Source: Dysidea avara (lineage: Eukaryota > Porifera > Demospongiae > Dictyoceratida > Dysideidae). From it: 64,000 nt of DNA. Shown here piece by piece: positions 23,201-38,200 of this stretch. The stretch covers positions 19,485,633-19,549,632 of the forward strand of contig NC_089274.1 of the NCBI RefSeq assembly GCF_963678975.1. Reading direction: 5' to 3'. Position 1 is the stretch's first letter. Each line of letters opens with the position of its first letter. The translations under genes and the position numbers were made by a program. The notes below the pieces were generated by a model, which saw only the letters and a list, made by a program, of their open reading frames with translations, made no database searches and was not told the origin of the DNA.

Positions 23201-26200
23201 ACTCGATAATGGCTAAGGCTACGGGCTTGATTTTTTCACTGTTTGACGTCGCTTCGGCTTGAGAGATGCCTTTTGGCATACCGCAGTACGTACAATGCAT
23301 TTTTCATGGACTTACCAGTGTCCTCCTTTGTGTCCCATTCATCTTTGCTGACAGTGAAAAGTGTCGTACTGCTGTGAAACGGGTTGAAAATAGCTGACAA
23401 CAAAACATAATGAATGCTTCACTTTTCAGACAATAATTGATATAAATGGGGCGCGCGGTACCATTTCTTTCTTTCGGTATGCATGGATTGTAGAGGTGCT
23501 TTTTGAACAGTTCTTGATTCAAAATGCTGTGTAACGGGTTGAACATAGCTGACAACAGATACTCTACTTTTCAGATGACAATTGATATGCGGTATGCGTA
23601 GGTTCACCAGTCATAATAATTATTTACAAAAAAGTTAACAAACAATACACAAAAAATTTGAATTTTCAACTAGAGTAGGGACCATAGCACATTGATAAAC
23701 AGTACTGAAACAAGTTGGAGTAGTCCATGATATTAAAATCACAGTAAAACAATAAGAAGTGTTATATCCCTACTGTGCATTTCCGTTATGATATCTTGGA
23801 GCTCAGTAGGGATATAACACTTCTTATTGTTTTCTATGAAGGTTTGTGTTTCCCCACCAAAAATTAACCAGTTTTTTTTTCAGAAAGACTTTGCGATAAC
23901 AATGAAGCCCATATGTGTCTTCAGAGTGACTCTAAATCAAGACACATGGTAGTGTGTCGTGCAGCCAAGAAAGCCAGCGTGCCACATCGTGAGTATATTT
24001 ACAGGAAGAGACTAAACACAATTTTCATGCACAGTGTACAATATAAGGGAAAATTATTGCTCGGACAGAATGGCCAATCAAAAGTAAATTTGATTGGCCA
24101 TTTCTGAAATTGCATGGCCATAAGATAGAGGTGTACTATCCTAGTGTACGAAGCACACCCCGCAGTGCGAAGCACAAGCCTTCTAGAGGTGTCTGGGGGC
24201 ATGCACCCCCAGGAAATTTTTGAAAAAGGATCACTCTGAGATTGAATCTGAGACCACTTTCAACTACTTATCACTGAACTTTATGCACATGCATTTTACA
24301 GAGAATTAATTGTTTATTAGTAATACATGTACAAAATTTGTGTTGCTGCATACATATTTTACAAAAAAAACCTATGAATCAATGTATTGTACAGCTAGTT
24401 TGTAGACTTAGCTAGGCTAAATGCTTTGTTACAAGTGATGTTGAGTCAGCACAGATTGAATTATCAACTAGCTATTGCTAAAGTTTCTCTTGTGAATAGC
24501 AATAGATCAAAACTTACTCTCGAACTTTCTGTGTGCAGAACACTTTTATCACGTGACTTTCATTCCACTTTCTCCAGCCACTGCATCTCTACAAATTATA
24601 ACCACGAAATGGCCACTTTGCAAACATTACTTTCTTTTCTTCTCTTGGAAGGCGCCACTCGTGTAGTCAGTGTAGTGATCGTTTCTTCACAACATTGACA
24701 GTAACCCACAATTGATAATTTGGGTAAATACGAGGTGCAGTGCTCTAGCTTACGCATGCGCATCGAGTCGATGCTTCGATGGGATCGAGACTTCACGTAG
24801 TGATTAAATAGCTTCGGTAAGGAAAGTTAACGATACGACAATAATAATAACTATAATATTACATGTTATAAAAACTAATAATAAAGAATTACAGTTGTAA
24901 AAATTTTGATCGGCACAAATGGCCGACCAACGGCTACATTGATCGGTCAACAGCATCATTTGGTCGGAAAATGGCCGAGGACCGACCGTTATATTGTACT
25001 CTGCATGCATATGTAGCTCCATGCTCCTTTCTCGAATTGGAATCATTTTTATACTGCAAACGCCCTCCACCTTCAGCACCCCATATAACAAATTTGAGCA
25101 AGATTGTCTAATGCAATCGTGTTAGGAAATTGTGAAATAAAAGACTTCGAACTCGGCTTCATATGTTTTTTTGTTAGGGGGCTTGGGGGGCTTAGATTCT
25201 TCTTTTCGCACACTGTGCAAAAACTATTATAACATGCAAATGCGTAGCTTGATTGTTGTGAGCTTTCGTTCACTTTAAGAATGTATTGTGGCACAATCAT
25301 GTATACCAAGTTTAGTGCAATCTGATTAATAGTCATAGAGCTATGGACGATTATTTGCATTAACAAAGGTCGACTTGTTGTCATGCCTACGGGGTAAACC
25401 ACTTATGGGAATAACTTAAAGATTGGTATGCATATAGGTTAACCATCATAGCTCAAACCATTTGTGGTTTTAAAGAAATTGCATTGACAACTATGGAGTT
25501 ACAAGGCAAAAACCAAATAACTGTAAATGGCTGGGTAAAATACTCTAATAGAACAATCACCACAGGGTAAAAAGAGTACACGAAAAATGTCGAAATAAAA
25601 TTACTAGCCAGCGCTCGAACCAGGGACCTCCAAACTGACACCCAAATCCTTAACCACTGAGCCTATGATCACCTCACTTAATTTCTACTTTATTCTAGCT
25701 AAAATGTGCTCAATAGTGAAAAGTTTGTAATTTCATAGATCTACCAATGGAAAATGTAGTTTCTTCTAGAACATTCTGTGTGTGTTCTATTAGAAATTCT
25801 CAAAGAAATGTGCACTCTGTTAGAGCATTCAAAAGTAATCAAGTAAACTCTGCAATACTGTACTATTACAACTTCTCTAGTATTCCATCAAATCAATTTC
25901 AGCCAATGATCAGTTTGGTACAGATAGCGGCAGGGTAGTATACTACTATTAAGACCTACTCGTGCCAATCGCCATCATCATAATGATCATAAGGGTGCGG
26001 CCTTCAAAAAGCCTGGGTGAAAAAGTTATGAAATCAAAGCCATGAAATGGCTGCAATGATGATAATAAATTTACAAAAGCTATTACTAAAATTTATTATC
26101 ATCCGCATAATTGCAGCCATTTCATGGCCACCACCTTTGATTTCATAACTTTTTTCACCCTGGCTTTTTGGAGGCTGCACCCTTTTTATACAGCTTGGCT

Positions 26201-29200
26201 GTTTTTTATGTGGATATACATTAAAATTTTATTTATAAAATTTTCTATGGCTGACTATTAACAAACAAGTACACAAAAAATTTGGAATTTTCAACTAGAG
26301 TAGGGACCATAGCACATCGATAAAAAGTACTGAAACAAGCTGGAGTAGTGCATGATATTAAATCACAGTAAAACAATAAGAAGCATTATATCCCTATTGT
26401 GCATTTCATTATGGTATCTTGAGCACAGCAGGGATATGACGCTTCTTATTGTTTTACTGTAATTTAATATTGTGCACTAATCCAGTTTGTTTCAGTACTT
26501 TTTTCAATGTGCTATGATCCCTGCTCTAGTTGAAAATTCCATTTTTTTGTGTACTTGCTTGTTAACTTTTTTTGTAAAATAAAATTTATGACTGGTGTAC
26601 CCACGCATACCGCATCAAAAGAAAGAAACGGCGCCGCGTGCTCCAGCTGCCAATAATTGTCTGAAAACTGAAATATCCATTACAATTCGTTGTTAGCTAT
26701 GTTCAACCCGTTACACAGCATTACAAATCAAGGACTGTTCGAAAAGCACAAAGTAGCCACAATGAAAAATATGAACGATTTCTGTTATGAAGGGAAGCCA
26801 TCACGTGCTACCATCAAATCGACACCTTTTGCTGTCAGCCAAGATGAATGGGACACAAGGAGGATACTGGTAAATCCATGAAGAATGCATTGTACATACT
26901 GTGGTATGCAAAAAGGAACCTCTTGGGCCGAAGCGACGTCAACAGTGAAAACATCAAGCCTGTAGCCTTAGCCGTTATCAAGTTACCCTCTGAAGGCACC
27001 AGTCAGGCAGTTAGTCAGTAAAAAATTCCATTTAATAATTTAAAAAAAATTCTGTAGCAACTTGTTGAAAGCATTTTGAGTTGATCTGAAAGCTTGTTTG
27101 GGCTTAGTTTTACCTCACCAATACTGCCTTATCATCGTCAGGGAAAATTGAGGCTGTGATTTTTTGTGGGCCCACACCTACACTTTTGTGGTCCTTACTA
27201 TCGTACTGTATGTAGGGATGTCAAACGGATTTTTAAAAGTTTGACAAATGCATCACTGTCAGTAGTAGATTAATAACTGCATGCCTAGTTTTAGAAGTCG
27301 CACAACATAACTTGTTCTGTTTGCAGATGCTGCTTACCTGGGGCCTAAGACAAAGGAAATGAGTAGTAGAACAGTAGGTGAGTACTCTGAGTTGTATTTA
27401 TACTGTGTTGTCATCATCATTGTTGTTACCAGGTGCATGGCATGACAAATTATTTGCTTTATTGCTGAGCGTCTCTGGCTGTTCTGGCATGGTTCATTTC
27501 CTTTTCTATTTTACATACTGGCCAATTTTACCCATACCTACAAGCACAATTTCTTACAGTACAGTGGGAATTATGAAGATTTGCATTTTCCCACCAAAAT
27601 CCAATCAAAATATCTAGCACCATCTTTCTTTCATGATAACTTGGTAGTGCTTGTTAGGTGTAATTTAGAGTGACCTGAAATGCTTTTGATAAGTTTTGGA
27701 ATTTGAACTATTGACTAACTGACTGCCTGTTTAATGTTGCTTAGACCTGAGATGTGCCTTTTCATCCACCGCAGCTGCTGCAATGCATGCACTATATGAA
27801 TTTACCTTGGTCCTCCTTTGTGTTTTTCTCCACTACTACATAGATGTTGATTTGTGGTAATGCCTTGTGCTGGATACCACTTTTATAGTGAGCATCGTCT
27901 GTAATTTCTGTAGTGATTGGATTGATCACAGAGGCATTTGTGTGTAACACTATATCGGGTGGCTGAAAACAGAGCAACTCACTCTTTATGTTCTATGTTT
28001 GCTCAGTACCATCAGCATCGCAGTATCTCACCAACCACGAATTGTGTGTGTTTGGGCATTGGCATGCGTATGATACTAGAAGATCTGACTGTTTTTCAAG
28101 TGTTTCACTTCATTTTCTCAAATATTTTTAAACCAGGTGTGCGTGCCAGCTGTGTGCATGCACCTGGTTTCCTGAAATTGGTTCGGCAAAATCTGCATGT
28201 CTGCATGTCTGTCCAACACTCATGTGAGCAAACAGGCTTTGAGCTACAGAAAATAATCCTTCATTCAATCAATAAAGGCTGTTTATGTACTGTAGTAGAA
28301 GTGTTGTTTTTGTTGTGTTTACATGAAGGGGGTGTGGCTGGTAACTGAAACCAGGTGAAACAGGTCGGTAGGGGCTGCTAGCCTACATGTTGTAACAGGT
28401 ATGCAACGACTGAAAAACAACATAACAGGCCTTGTAAGCTACCAGGAATGGAATTTGTTCTCAAGTTGAAAGGGCACATATTCCCTTTGTACATGAGTGA
28501 AAATTAAGGACAGCCATGATGCTTTGTAGATCAAGAATTTGTGTATGAAAACACTAAAGAAGATACTTCTGTGTGTTATTTGTGGTTTAAAGTGGTTTGC
28601 TCAAGTTATGCTTCCTTAGCAATGCATAGCAGCATAATTGAAAAATAATTGGTGAATTATAAAATATGTTTAAGTTTAATGTAGTATTTTTTCAATAATT
28701 GATGCACAAAAATAGCAACAAAATAGTACACACAGATATGAATTACATTATAAAATCATTCCAGTTCCAAAAAATTTAATGTACTGCATGTATTGTTACA
28801 AAACAAGGCAAGAAACAAAGCTACGTATAGCATGCTGTGTGGTTAATTTAATTTATAAAGAGTTGATTAATTTAAGGGATAGTATTTTCTGGTACCTGGT
28901 TTTTAGAAATAGCATAGTATCAAACATCATAGATCTATTCAGTAGTGGAACTCTGTGTCTTTGGGAGCAAGGAAAGCATCATACAGTGACTTTGTCTCTT
29001 TTAATTGGGTCGTCAACAAGAGAGCTATAGTACACATGATAGGTATTACACTGTAGGCCAAACCTGTACCATGGTAATGGTAAAAGTCAACATTGTGGCA
29101 TTTTGTCTGCCTTTTCCGAGCCTTTTTTTTTTTTTTTTTTTTTTTCTTTCTTTCTTTTGACTTCCCTTGCATGGTGTCCACTAGTGTTATTAACATAAAC

Positions 29201-32200
29201 TGCTAGGATTTGACCTCAGATTTGGTGACAACACATTATCTTCTTCATGGTCTTTCACATGTTCAAAATATTTAGGAAATGCTTAACTGAGTGATTGTGA
29301 CAAATGCATTGGGTACAAAAGTTTCTTCCATGAAAAAAAAACAACTTGCTATACACTAATTATCTATACACAGCCTAATATGGCTAAATTTTACCAGGAT
29401 GCTTTTATGAACACACACAAAGCAATATTAAGTAACAGTATCAAAAAGTGTAATAAGTATGTAATACCTTAACACTTTTTGTGTATTTTATCCATGCAGC
29501 TGTTCAACAGGGTGTGTTTGAAGATTTAGATATTACCGATTGTAGAATTGACATTGCTTTTACTCGTGTCAGTTGTAAATTGCTTGGTATACTGCTGGAA
29601 GGAAAATTTGATGTTACTGTGATACGTATTGCTTGTTTTGCTAACGCAAACACTGAGTGTGGTATTGGATATCCTGAAGGTCTACAACAGAAAATGATTA
29701 CAGCTAAATCAGTAGCTGAATTGATTGAAGTTTTGACGTTACATCCCACTCACTGGAGCTGGATAAACATCCAGGTTATGGAGAAAATTGCATCCTTAAG
29801 TAATCGAGCTACAAAGCTAGTAGAACATTATAAAACTGTTATTTCTGCTAAAAGGGTAAAGGAAATTTTACAAGATATACCAGACTTTGTAGTTGACGAA
29901 ACCTTTTATGTTAGAATTAAAGAAAAATGGAAAAAAGCATTGGATGAAATGACTTTCAAAGACATCCAAGATCATCATATTTCTGTTGGAAAATTTTTTG
30001 GTGTTAATGAATCAGCAATTGTACTTGTAGAAATACTTAAAGGGTGTGTTGAAATTCATTGGCTAATTCCAAAAGTGTTATTAGACCATGCAAGAAATGA
30101 ATTTGAAAAGATCAAAACTAAACTATTGAATTTCAGCATTGTTTCAGTAGAATTTATGTCGGACAACCACTTTTCAATTACAGGTAACTGTGTTATCAAA
30201 AATTCATAAAACTCTGGTGGTGTATGCAGTGTTGGGCAAGTTACTTTTTAAAAGTAACTAGTTACATATTACATATTACTTGCAACTGAACTATTTAGTT
30301 ACAGTTACATATTACCCATAAAATAAAATAACTATAATAATATTACATATTATATTACTTTGTGTCCACAGCCTTAAGCTGTCACATGTGAAACTACCAC
30401 CTTATCACGTGACATGATGGCGTTGTTGGACAATGTACAAATCTTGGTTATAAGTAAGAAGCTGGTGAATAAGCTTCATTCAGTAGGCTTCATTACTTTG
30501 TTGTGGCTAGGCGCTACTCAGTGGATTACTAATGAGATTAGTAACTTCGTTACTTGTAGTAATAATATTATGTAATATTAGATTCGTTACAGTAACTATA
30601 TTACTTAGGTAACGCATTATATTTGTAAGTAAAGTAACTTGAGTTATATTACCTGTTTTTATAGTGTATTTCGTTATATTACTTAGTTACCACAAAAGTA
30701 ATATTACGTAATGCGTTACTCCCAACACTGGTGTATGTAACTGTATACTAATCCTGCTCTATAGTATGCAGTAGAATCTCAGTTATCTCACATCAGTTAT
30801 TCAGAATATTGTTTAACCGAACAAAATGATTGGTATTTGTATTTTCTTGGTTAAACACTGCACCTTCAATAGTATAGCTGAGTGGTGCCACGAAATAAAG
30901 GCTTAAACATATTGTTTTCGAACATCCAGTGGTGGTCAAGTTTGAATAGTTGCTGCATCAATTTTTGGAACTACATGTAAGGTAATAAATGCTACAGCGT
31001 TTAACCAGTAATTATATCCTAGTAAAGTCATACTTCAAAGAATTACAGTACGATAGTACTGTATATTAGGGATCATGGATGTTTGTGTTTTTCTGGCCAA
31101 ATATATCACCCAAAAACCAGCTTCACAATACCATCCTGGCGCCTTGGCAGTATCGGTTAGGTATAACCAAGCCCAAAAGTGCCTTCAGTATGACCCTAAA
31201 TGCTTCCAATAGATAGCCACAAAATTTTTGGAAAAATTTATTCAATGGAATTTTCTACTGACTGACTAACTGCATACCTGATTCCTTCAGACTAGTGTAA
31301 CTTGATAACAGCTAAGGCTATGGGTTTGATTTTTTAACTGTTTGACGTTGCTTCGTCCTGAGACATGCCTTTTGACATACCACAGTACATATAATGCATG
31401 TATCATGAACTTAACTTTGTCCTCCTTTTCTTTTTGCTGACAGCCCAAGGTGTCAATTCATGGTAGCGTGATGATGGCTTCCCTACATTTGTAAATGGAA
31501 ATCGTCTGTAGTTTCTGTGTGACTGGATTGATTGCAGATTGAGGCACTTCTAATACTGTTCTTTGTTTGTAATGCTGTGTAACAGGCTGAAAAGTGAAAA
31601 CAAAGCGTAATGGCCACTGCACTTTCGAGTCAGTAATTGATAGTTGAGGCATGCAAATTGTCTGTATTTTTGTGGCAATTAGATTGTTCTCCTACTGTTC
31701 TTCATTTGTAGCGCTGTGTCGAGTCAGTAATTGATAGTTGAGGCATGCAAATTGTCTGTATTTTTGTGGCAATTAGATTGTTCTCCTACTGTTCTTCATT
31801 TGTAGCGCTGTGTAATGGGCTGAGCATAGCTGAAAGCTAAGTGGAATGGGCACTTCACTTTCGAATCAGTAATTTATTGATAGCTGTGGTGTGTGTTCAG
31901 ACAAAAACATTATCTCTAGTGCCATCCTTTCTTTTGATGTGGTATGCATAGGTTCACCAGTCATAACAATGTTACAAAAGAAATAAACAAACAAATATAA
32001 GGAAAAATTAGGAACTTTAATTTTGATTAGGGATCATAGAAAAAATCAGGGAACAAAGGAGGTCTGTCTGTTGCCAGTATCAGATGTCTGTTGCCATTGC
32101 CAAATGGTCTGGCTTCCAGCTAACATATGTTGGGAGCTGATTGGAGAGCTGGCTTGCAAACAAGTCCATTGACAGGGGACCCAACTGAGAATTGATTCTC

Positions 32201-35200
32201 TGGAATATCTTGGGTGAGAGTTTCCACTCTGACCTGTCCAGCCAGGCTCTGGATTTCCTGTCTGCAATGGAGTTCATAACTTCTGGTAGAAACTGGGCCT
32301 ACAATGAAATGTTCTCCATGCTCCAGAACCACAGGGTCTTGGCCAGATGTGAAAGTGTTGGAAAGTCAATGCCTCCCCCCCTTCCTGTTGATGTACGCCA
32401 CTGCCAGGGGTTAATCTAGGGGGGGGGGGGGGGGGGGGTGGGCACAGGCCCCCTCTGGGTTAGCTATTGCCCCCCCCCTAGGTTTATACCTAAAGCCTTG
32501 AGAAATGGAAAGGTTTAATTGATCCCAAAGTTGTATAATCCAATGGTCAATATTCAATGGCATCACAGTAAAATTTCACCAAAATTGAGTATATTTACAC
32601 CTAAATTTTCAAAATTTTCCTGGGGGAGCATGCCCCCAGACCCCCTAGAATCCGAAGCGACTTACTTCGCCCCCTCTAGGTTTATATTCTGGGTTGAGCC
32701 CTGACTGCGGTTGTGTTGTCTATTCTCAGGAGAACAGAGATGCTTGATTGTCCCTTAGCAAAGGTTTGAACTGCCAGAGTAGCTGTTAGAAGTTCTAGGC
32801 AATTGATGTGTAGGGTCCGCTCCTGGGTGTCTGGGTAAATTTCCCCTCACAGGTGGCTCCCCTCACAGGTGGCTCCCCAGCCCTGCAGTGAAGCATCGGA
32901 ATTTATTACTATTGTGGAGGCTAGGGAAATCAGGCTTCTCCCCAGGAGGTGAGATGTTGTTCCCACCATTGCAGGTCCTCTATTGCCTGTGGAGACAACT
33001 TGACTGTTGACTGATAATCCTGAGAATTGGCTGCCAAAGTTTGCCTGAGAGACACTTGGAGTGAGCGACAGAACAGTGGCGCCATCTGCAGTACTGGACT
33101 GGTTGCATTTAGCTTACCCAAGAATTGAGCTAGTGATTAAGCAAGGACATCTGGGGTGAACAGAAGATGTTGTGCTTTGGTTCTGATCTTCTTTATTTTC
33201 TCTCCTGGAAGTTTTAATTCCATGGACTGTGAATTTACAGTCATTCCCAGAAACTATATTTGTTGACAAGGGATTAGTATGGATTTTTTGTTGTTGGTGA
33301 CAAACCCTAGATTTTCTAGGAGGAAGAGAGCTATAGATGTGTTCTTGAATGAGGTATTCCGAACTGACCATTAGTAACATGTTGTCCCTGTAGATCACTA
33401 GTCTGATTCCAATGGTCCTCAGTAGGTTGAGGACTTTTGTGAACACCCTCGGGGCAGTGCATAGCCTGAAGGGGAGGCATAGAAACTAGAATGACTCTGC
33501 ATTCACCCTGAAGAGGAGGTGATGAAAATGATGTGCTATTGGTAGCATGAAGAAGTCGTCCTTCAGGTATATCTTCATCATCCCAATGATTCCAATCTCC
33601 CTTCTGTAGAAGGGATTTCATTGTTTTTGTAGGCTCTCCATCTTGAAGTGCTCTGACTTCACATAGTTGTTGAGCCTTTTTTGGTTGATAACTGGTCTCT
33701 TACCACCATCTTTCTTGGGTACCATGAACATGCTGGAATAAAAGCCCTGTGAATCTGGAACATGCTGGAACCCTGCGTATTGCTTGAACGTGTGAATCTC
33801 CTCCTGCAGCAGGTTCTGGTTCTCTGATGAGAAGTGATGGCTGTGTGGCATGGCCTCTTGCTTGGGGGCTGATAGGAGAGCCCTCTGTCACTGTTTGTAG
33901 GGCTGGTCAGCATCCTCCAATTCGACTGAAACAGGCTGATTCTGCCTGCAAATGATTAGGTTTTCATCCACATCTTTGGCTTGTTTGGGCAGCTTGGATT
34001 TGAAGGCTAGATCCAATCTGGGACATTTAGTGTAGACACTGTCCAGGTGTGGATGCTTTCTCTTCGTGCTTTGGTGTTTCTCGTTGGTAAGCACCTTAGA
34101 GAAGGCTTCTTTGATCACCCCCGGTTGTGATGTCTGAGATCTTCCATGTCTCTCCTGAATCAGAATCCGATTCAACTGTTGACCGGTAGACAATCTCGCC
34201 GTAGTCAGGAGGGTTGCAATCAGTTTTGGAGTGATCACTCCAGAGTAGAGGGTCTGTGCGACTCAGCACACTGTTGTCGGCTGCTTCCCGTTCAGGAGGA
34301 AGATTCGTCTTCAAGGCTGAGACTCTGCTATGGTAACCCAGTTGCAGCGCTGGCAAGACTCTGCTCGGGTAGCCCGGTAGCACTGGTGAGACTGCTCGCT
34401 GCTGGTTGCAACTGGCTGGGCAGTTGATTCCAACTGAACAACTCATTACGAGATTTCAACTGAACAACTCATTACGAGATTTCAACTGAACAACTCATTA
34501 CGAGATTTCAACTGAACAACTCATTACGAGATGGAGTTGATATTGTGCTTTACCATCTTGAAGTCTTCCGATATCTGGATCTGTAAGTCAGTCAGCATCG
34601 TAGTGATGGTGGTGAAATTGGGAGAACTTTGCCGATGATGGTGATGGCAGTTATATGCTTCTTCTTGTGGCAACGTTCTGGAGAGGAGTTAGTCAACATT
34701 GTGTTACATGTGTTGCTGAGCAAGAAAATGGCCAATGGGTGTGATTACGTGAGGGTACTTATAGAGTACCGGATGTGACATCATAATTTCTATTCTACAA
34801 ATTGCTGAAATATGGAAAACTAGGCCAAACACATTGATATGTGATCTGAGCATTCCGAAATGTGATTCACTTTTTTTTACCCTGGCTTTTTGGGGCCACG
34901 CCCTTTTTTCACAGCTTGGCTGTTATAGTTTAGATTTTATTAACTATTAGGGATCATTACAATAAAAGTGCTGAAACGAAGAAATCATTAACTGACATGC
35001 AAATCAAAGTTAATATCTAAACAAAATTCATCGTTATAGTGAGGCATATATTGCATCAAAGTGATAATTATGGTGTTCAAATTATTTGACTATAAATTGT
35101 GTGCACCCCAACTTCAGTTCTAACAAGCTATGTGCTCCCTTATTCTTAGCCCATTACACATGGTCACATAAGGTATGTCCACACGAAGGAACCGGATGCA

Positions 35201-38200
35201 AATGAAATTCAGGCAATGCGTATTGAATCCGAATTGAACGTGTCCACATGCATCATCACGTAATGCACATTATTGAATTTACTAGTGTAGTAAATGGATA
35301 ATTAAACGGTTGAGAAAACACTGATTTGTGCCAACCAAGAGAACAGTGAGTTTAATGATACAATGAAAGGAATAGCTCGTAGTAATGCTTATAGCTACTT
35401 GTGTTTATAACATACTTGAAGGATTTCTACAAGTAGAGTATGAAAGACCGCTGATGGTGCGTGAATGGTAGCTATGGGACTGTTTTTCTTTTAAACTCTA
35501 AGAGCTAGCGACGATGATGAAACACTGCTTCAACAGGTCCTTGCGCTTTTATCATACCGAGCGCTTCTGTATTTCTAACCTGTGTTATTTACAAAAGTCA
35601 CACGCAAACGTGTCAAGCCCTCACGTGCTAACTAGCATTTCATTATTATGATGTAGCAAATCCCGATTCACCAGCCAATTCGTATTCAAACTACCTGTAA
35701 ATGTGGATTTGTGTAATCCACTTTCAATTCGAATTGCCTTAATATGCATTCTGTGCGGATGCGAGTAATTTGAATCAATGCGTATTCAATTTGCATTATT
35801 TTTGTCATGTGGACATGCCTATAATTAGGTACAGGAAGTGTGTCTGCAATCATTCAGTCCTCTCAGTTCAACTATATAGAAAAGTATAGTGCAAAAAATT
35901 ACAGGCATTTCTCATTTCATTTTAAGGATATTGTGATAACCAACACACAAAGCCATTGACATGTTGTTTATGAACCAAGACCTTTTAGAAACAAAAGGAA
36001 ATGGGGTGCAAAGAGAAGAAAATTTTGTTTCACTGGATTTTGTCTCCTGTGGTTCACCAAAGGGTCCAAGCAGAAAAATTAAGAATTTTAAACTTGAGTA
36101 AGGATCATAGTAATATAAATGAAACAAGGGAAATGGCCACACCTGCAGCTATACTGGTGATTTAGTTCCTACTTCGGTCATACAGTGTGTCAATATAGGT
36201 GTAGACTGTAGAGATTAAAAGTCCATTCAGTATATGTAGCTGCAGGTGTAGGCAACCTCCCTTGTTTCATTACTTTCTATTTCTATATTCCTACTTTGTA
36301 ATTCAAACTTCTTAACTTTTTCCCTTAATTGTATAGTTGGTGAACCCATACATGCCACATGAATTGCAGATACATGGTAAAATGTGCCGTGTGCCTTGAC
36401 TCTCAAATACTAAAAAGCCATTTCGCTTTGTTTTCAGCTATGTTACAAAGTATTATAAATGAAGAGCAGAACAAGAAGCACCTCTGCAAGAAATTACAAG
36501 CAATTCTGTGATAGCACAAGAAGCGCTATCTGCAAATCAACAACTATGCATGAATGGAGACAGAAGTGAGAGGACAAAGGTAAGTCTCTATGCATGATGT
36601 AGCTGCTGCAGTAGGTAAAAGGTCAAGCAGTGTCAACAGTGAAGAATTAAGCCTATAACTTTAACTATAGAAGTAATCAAGGGCGTAGTAGCTGCACCAG
36701 CTGGTCAGGCCATAGCCTTACCACTTTTTAGCTATCTTAAAAAAGAATTCTTGCATAATATACGAGCACATGGTGAGGCACGTGATTCATGGATACTTCG
36801 TCCTCAACTTCATCTGAATGGTTTCATGAAAATCCGCACCATCCCAGATTATTTAACCAGCCGATAAGGAGATCATTTCAGCCCTGTTGGTTTAACACTT
36901 GGAGTTGGCTACATTATGACGAAGGTAATGGTACTGTATTGTTTTTTTGTGGAAAAGTCAAGCAGGAAGGCTTATTAAAGGTGAACTGTAAGGATGTAGT
37001 ATTTGCTTCTAAAGGGTTTGCTAACTGGAACTAATTAACTAATTAGTATTATGTGGTTTCTACATCAGAAAGAGATAATAAACACAATGAATTTGACAAA
37101 AAAATACATTTGTAACTTTCCTAATTTTTGCTATTTACAAAAAGTAAATGTTTAAAGATTTCCCCCCAGACCCCCTGCTATATGTATCCATGGCTGGACC
37201 AATTTAAATTTGGCTGCTACTCCCCGATAGTCAATTTATGCTTGGCTGAAGGTGTCCCCAGTTAGTCAGTAAGAAAAAACAAGAGATTAAAAAAAAATGC
37301 CAAACTCAACCATACTATGAAGTGCTTGATTATGCCAAGCATTACTGTCAAACTACAGTTTTTGGTTGATATATTTGGCAGGAAAGTGCGCTATATGCAG
37401 TACTTTAGGAATCATGGAGGTTTGCACTTTCTCACAAAAAAATATTGACCAGAAACCAGCCACAATACCTTCATGGCAACTTAGCTGTATTGGTTGGTAG
37501 TGGTAGAATCAAACCAAAAGTGTCTTCAGAGCGGTCAAGAACACTGTTAATAAGTTTCTATAGAATTTTATTTAACAGAATTGCTACTGCCTGCCTGCCT
37601 GCCCGCTTGCCTACCTGCCTGCTTAATGCTTTCAGACAAGTGTAACTCAATAACAGCTAAGGCTACAGGCTTGATTTTTTTCACTGTTACAGCGTGTTTA
37701 CACTAGCCATTTAGTTCGACGTATCTCAAACTGAAGCGATTTCAAAGGTAGTGTAAACGCGTACCATACCAAACTGAACTGAAGCGAACCGCTCTATAAA
37801 AGACCTGTGGGTCTGAATCGATCTAGTTCCCTCCACTTGCTAGTATAAACGAAAACCGAATGCTCGTATCGCTCTCATAATTATTCACGTGAGTTGGTTC
37901 AAAACCGTGGGTTTGCGCGCGAAGCAATGGCCTATACAAACTGGACGGACGCTGAAGTTTTTCGATTAATTCAAGTTTGGAGTGAGGAAGGGATACAAGA
38001 GCAGTTGGAGGGCGCTAAGAGAAACAAACACATATATGAACAACTGGCGGAAGACTTGGCTATATATGGAATAGAAAAAATAGGGGAACAGTGTCGCACA
38101 AAAGTAAAAAAGCTTCACCAACAGTACAAGAAACTTGCTGATAAGTACAAGGAGACTGGCCAAGGAAGAACCAAGTGGAAATTCTTTGATAAATTAAACG

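Larger units (their letters stand above)
32060..34790 (-). mobile_element. DIRS-like tyrosine-recombinase retroelement, broken fossil
   Basis: Degraded copy on the minus strand. Parts recognisable by type are a reverse transcriptase region (about 33,100-33,800; VPKKDGGKRPVI) and a following RNase H-like region (about 32,100-33,100). Upstream sequence at about 33,900-34,450 may be the gag-like part. No tyrosine recombinase and no clear terminal repeats are seen, so the copy is incomplete at its 3' side. The coding parts are broken many times. A separate 299-bp DNA element is inserted in it. Family assignment to DIRS/Ngaro-like elements rests on the style of the RT-RNase H region. Age: old relative to the insertions in it. 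Confidence 0.75.

Noticed and set aside
24426-25402. Cluster of 60-110 codon frames on both strands
   Set aside because: No domain, no splice consistency with the NLR exons and repeat-like surroundings (GATCGGCACAAATGGCCGAC); treated as non-coding intron DNA.
25601-25680. Possible minus-strand tRNA gene
   Set aside because: A and B boxes are recognisable but no closed cloverleaf can be drawn by eye; kept as a SINE head.
29124-29145. Poly-T run as a Pol III terminator
   Set aside because: No A/B box or folded RNA precedes it on the plus strand; more likely an old poly(A) tail on the minus strand or simple slippage.
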